From positions 1 through 37,113 of the forward strand of contig JAQBOG010000013.1 in the NCBI GenBank assembly GCA_028288165.1: a stretch of DNA of 37,113 nt. Reading direction: 5' to 3'. Positions 35,418 to 37,113 of the stretch are shown piece after piece. The translations under genes and the position numbers were made by a program. Source of the stretch: Sphingobacteriales bacterium. Lineage in GTDB: Bacteria > Bacteroidota > Bacteroidia > Sphingobacteriales > Sphingobacteriaceae. The notes beneath the pieces are model-generated. The model had not been told where the DNA came from. It did not search any database and saw only the letters and a program-made list of their open reading frames with translations. The first letter of the stretch is position 1; each line of letters starts with the position of its first letter.

Positions 35418-35858
35418 ATGAAGCATCTTTTGATTGTTATTCTGTTAATATTTTCTATTTGTAAAGTGTCTGCTAGCATTCCAAAAAATTATAAAGTTCA
35501 CATCGTTACTTGGGATAATAGCAGAGTTACAGGGCGTTTAGAGGGAATCACTGATAGCAGCATTTCGATCAGAATTCACAATGGGAAGTTATTTACCTTT
35601 TCGGCAGAGCAAACTAAAAATTTGAAGATATGGAAGTCCGGTATAAAGTTGCCATTTACTATTGCAACTGTTGTTGCCTCGGTCTTTTTAGTGAAAGCTT
35701 TGGTTAAAAACGACGCTTTGGATCCTGTAGCAAGATTGTACATTATCCCGCTCAGCACTGCTCCCGGATTAGTTGTTGGTGATTTACTTTCAACCAGGTT
35801 TAACGAAAGGAGGATGCGGGTGATTGATTTTTCGGCACTTCAAACCACATTAAAATAA
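35418..35858 (+). CDS. Hypothetical exported or membrane protein
   Basis: This 146-residue protein has a cleavable-looking signal (residues 1-20, ending VSAS), followed by a small beta-rich domain (KVHIVTWDNSRVTGRLEGIT and SISIRIHNG, the look of a short SH3-like or Sm-like barrel). A hydrophobic segment (FTIATVVASVFLVKALV, about 76-95) and a second one (YIIPLSTAPGLVVGDLL) follow. Probably an envelope protein. No family is certain. It is divergent from the hypothetical gene at 34589 with an A/T-rich spacer of 220 bp. Confidence 0.6.
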   Translation: MKHLLIVILLIFSICKVSASIPKNYKVHIVTWDNSRVTGRLEGITDSSISIRIHNGKLFTFSAEQTKNLKIWKSGIKLPFTIATVVASVFLVKALVKNDALDPVARLYIIPLSTAPGLVVGDLLSTRFNERRMRVIDFSALQTTLK

Positions 35859-35912
35859 TTTTTATTTAAAAAATTTAAAACAAAATTTCTAAACAAATTT
35901 TCGTGCTATTCG

Positions 35913-35938
35913 TTGGTTAAGGTATCTAACCTAACCAA
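35913..35938 (+). promoter_or_regulatory. Hairpin directly before the kelch gene start codon
   Basis: TTGGTTA (35913-35919) and GGT (35921-35923) pair with ACC (35929-35931) and TAACCAA (35932-35938), leaving one bulged A and a 5-nt loop. The stem ends 2 nt before the ATG at 35941. It may hide or present the start codon, or be a DNA dyad bound by a regulator. Confidence 0.5.
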
Positions 35939-35940
35939 TT

Positions 35941-36951
35941 ATGAAAAACTTCATCAATATCCTGCTAGCGGGTAGCATGCTCTTTTTAGTAAGTTGTGAG
36001 AAACCTGAAGACGAAGCACTAAAGGCAAGTTCGCTTTCTGAAGTGGTTGATGTACCAAGTCCAGCCGGGAAATGGACTAAAAAAGCAACTTTCCCCGGCG
36101 ACAAAGAAGCCGATTTCCCTCTGGCATTTACAATTAATAACAAAATTTACTTGGAAACAAATTTTGTTAATGATTTCTGGGAATACGATCCATTACAGAA
36201 TCTATGGACAAAAAAGAAAAGTATCAATTTCTTTCTTCACCATATGGCTGCCTTTAGCGTTGGCGGTTATGGCTATATAGGTTTGGGAACCACTTTTGGA
36301 AACGATCATCGAGGATTTTGGAAATATAACCCATCAACTGATTCTTGGTCTGAAATAGCGGAGTTTCCTGGCGAACACGGCTTAAACAGTACGGGTTTCA
36401 GCATTGGTAATATGGGTTATGTATTATCAGCTAGTTCTGATATCGGAACGCCACTTTACCAGTATAATCCGGCGAATGACACCTGGACTAAAAAAGCCGA
36501 CTTGCCCATCCTAGCGCTTGAGCTCCCAGTCGTATTTTCAATTGGTTCCAAAGCATATGTAGGTACGGGATTCGGCGTAATACATGAGGGATTTTTCGAA
36601 CCAACAAACCAGTTTTGGGAGTATGATTCTGAAACGGACAAATGGACTCGTAAAGCAGATTTCGCAGGAGTAAGTCGTTTCTCGGCTGCTGGTTTTAGTA
36701 TAGGTGGCAAAGGTTATATTGGTACGGGAGCTACCACCGCAGATCGTCAGGAACGCAACGCTGTATGTGATTTTTGGGAATATAATCCAGGTACAGACAA
36801 ATGGACATTGAAATCTGCGTTTAAAGGCGGAGTTCGGCATGGTTCTTTTGGTGCCAGTGTAAACGGTAAAGGCTTTATCGGCTTAGGCTTTGGCACCACC
36901 AACAACGTACCTTTCAAAAATGACCTTTGGGAATTCGATCCTTCATTATAA
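35941..36951 (+). CDS. Kelch-repeat lipoprotein
   Basis: This 336-residue protein is a surface or periplasmic lipoprotein. The lipobox is LFLVSC, with C19 as the modified residue. The rest is a six-bladed kelch-type beta-propeller: each blade has a strand like GYGYIGLG, GKGYIGTG or GKGFIGLG followed by a WKYNPSTDSWSEIAEFP-like motif (FWEYDPLQNLWTKK, FWKYNPSTDSW, LYQYNPANDTWTKK, FWEYDSETDKWTRK, FWEYNPGTDKWTLK). No enzyme residues are evident, so a binding role is more likely than catalysis. The stem-loop at 35913-35938 precedes the start. Confidence 0.88.
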   Translation: MKNFINILLAGSMLFLVSCEKPEDEALKASSLSEVVDVPSPAGKWTKKATFPGDKEADFPLAFTINNKIYLETNFVNDFWEYDPLQNLWTKKKSINFFLHHMAAFSVGGYGYIGLGTTFGNDHRGFWKYNPSTDSWSEIAEFPGEHGLNSTGFSIGNMGYVLSASSDIGTPLYQYNPANDTWTKKADLPILALELPVVFSIGSKAYVGTGFGVIHEGFFEPTNQFWEYDSETDKWTRKADFAGVSRFSAAGFSIGGKGYIGTGATTADRQERNAVCDFWEYNPGTDKWTLKSAFKGGVRHGSFGASVNGKGFIGLGFGTTNNVPFKNDLWEFDPSL

Positions 36952-36960
36952 TTTTCGTAG

Positions 36961-36998
36961 TTAAAGGGTTTTCCGTTAGGGATAGTAGCGGATACCGG
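36961..36998 (+). repeat. Family A palindromic repeat, copy A7 (head only)
   Basis: Begins TTAAAGGGTTTTCCGTTAGG and runs to the core GATACCGG (36991-36998), where the 115-bp edge repeat interrupts it. It is the complement of A1 at the left edge, which has the body but lacks the head. Joining A7 to A1 through one GATACCGG gives one complete repeat. Confidence 0.7.
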
Positions 36999-37113
36999 CC
37001 AATGTCATTAAGTTAAGGATTACATCGCTCTTTTATAATTAGTTAAGGCTTGATACTTACCTGCTCTGCGCTTTAGTTTCTTTATCCGTGGAACTTTTCT
37101 GTTTGGTCGAACT
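36999..37113 (-). repeat. Right copy of the 115-bp perfect inverted edge repeat
   Basis: Identical to the reverse complement of 3-117. It starts CCAATGTCATTAAGTTAAGG directly after GATACCGG. No open reading frame of note is visible. The window ends inside the repeat, consistent with the boundary of an assembled contig at a multi-copy element. Confidence 0.85.

Noticed and set aside
1..37113. Edge inverted repeats as telomeres of a linear plasmid or phage
   Set aside because: No replication, terminal protein or phage genes; gene content is chromosomal; the edges abut a dispersed repeat core rather than a unique end.

Overview
The window is chromosomal-type DNA from a Bacteroidota bacterium, most likely Sphingobacteriaceae (Pedobacter-like). 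Supporting evidence is a type B type IX secretion substrate next to a PorP/SprF gene, OMP_b-brl_3 outer-membrane receptors, TAnnTTTG-type promoter elements, few Shine-Dalgarno sequences, A/T-rich spacers and many short palindromic repeats between genes. No tRNA, rRNA, CRISPR array, integrase or complete transposase gene was found. All calls come from reading the sequence; no database search was run.

Layout. 1-344: a 115-bp sequence repeated inverted at the far end of the window, then a palindromic repeat. 345-6533: a very large alpha-2-macroglobulin-like protein with a SusC-type plug domain inside it. 6860-8894: aldo/keto reductase, DoxX-like membrane protein and a divergent HxlR regulator with an operator-like dyad. 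9095-11663: a TPR-AAA+ ATPase followed 1 bp later by a TPR membrane protein. 11924-13580: YciI-like protein, an ArsR regulator coupled to an AHSA1-type protein with a readable promoter/operator, and a DUF4287 protein. 14261-16854: a secreted T9SS type B protein coupled to PorP/SprF. 17281-20831: a visibly more A/T-rich, translationally coupled pair, a GHKL-type ATPase and a 792-residue protein with two degenerate phosphoribosyltransferase-like signatures. This is the best candidate for an undescribed system. 21327-22526: zinc metallopeptidase lipoprotein. 23283-29683: two convergent paralogous outer-membrane receptors with a small secreted protein between them. 30473-31360: YitT-like membrane protein. 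31367-34137: an operon on the minus strand of histidine kinase, response regulator and a receiver-adenylate cyclase. 34589-36951: two hypothetical proteins and a kelch-like lipoprotein.

Repeats are the second theme. Family A (seven copies or part copies) has a core near GGATACCGGCC. Family B (three copies) is a hairpin whose stem sequence changes between copies while pairing is kept, with loops of 7, 20 and about 410 nt. A and B share a head like GTTAGGGATnGnAG. At both window edges the 115-bp inverted sequence sits directly against the 8-mer GATACCGG of a family A core. Joining the two flanks through one GATACCGG rebuilds an uninterrupted family A repeat, as expected for a repeat-targeting mobile element that duplicates 8 bp, with its body outside the window.
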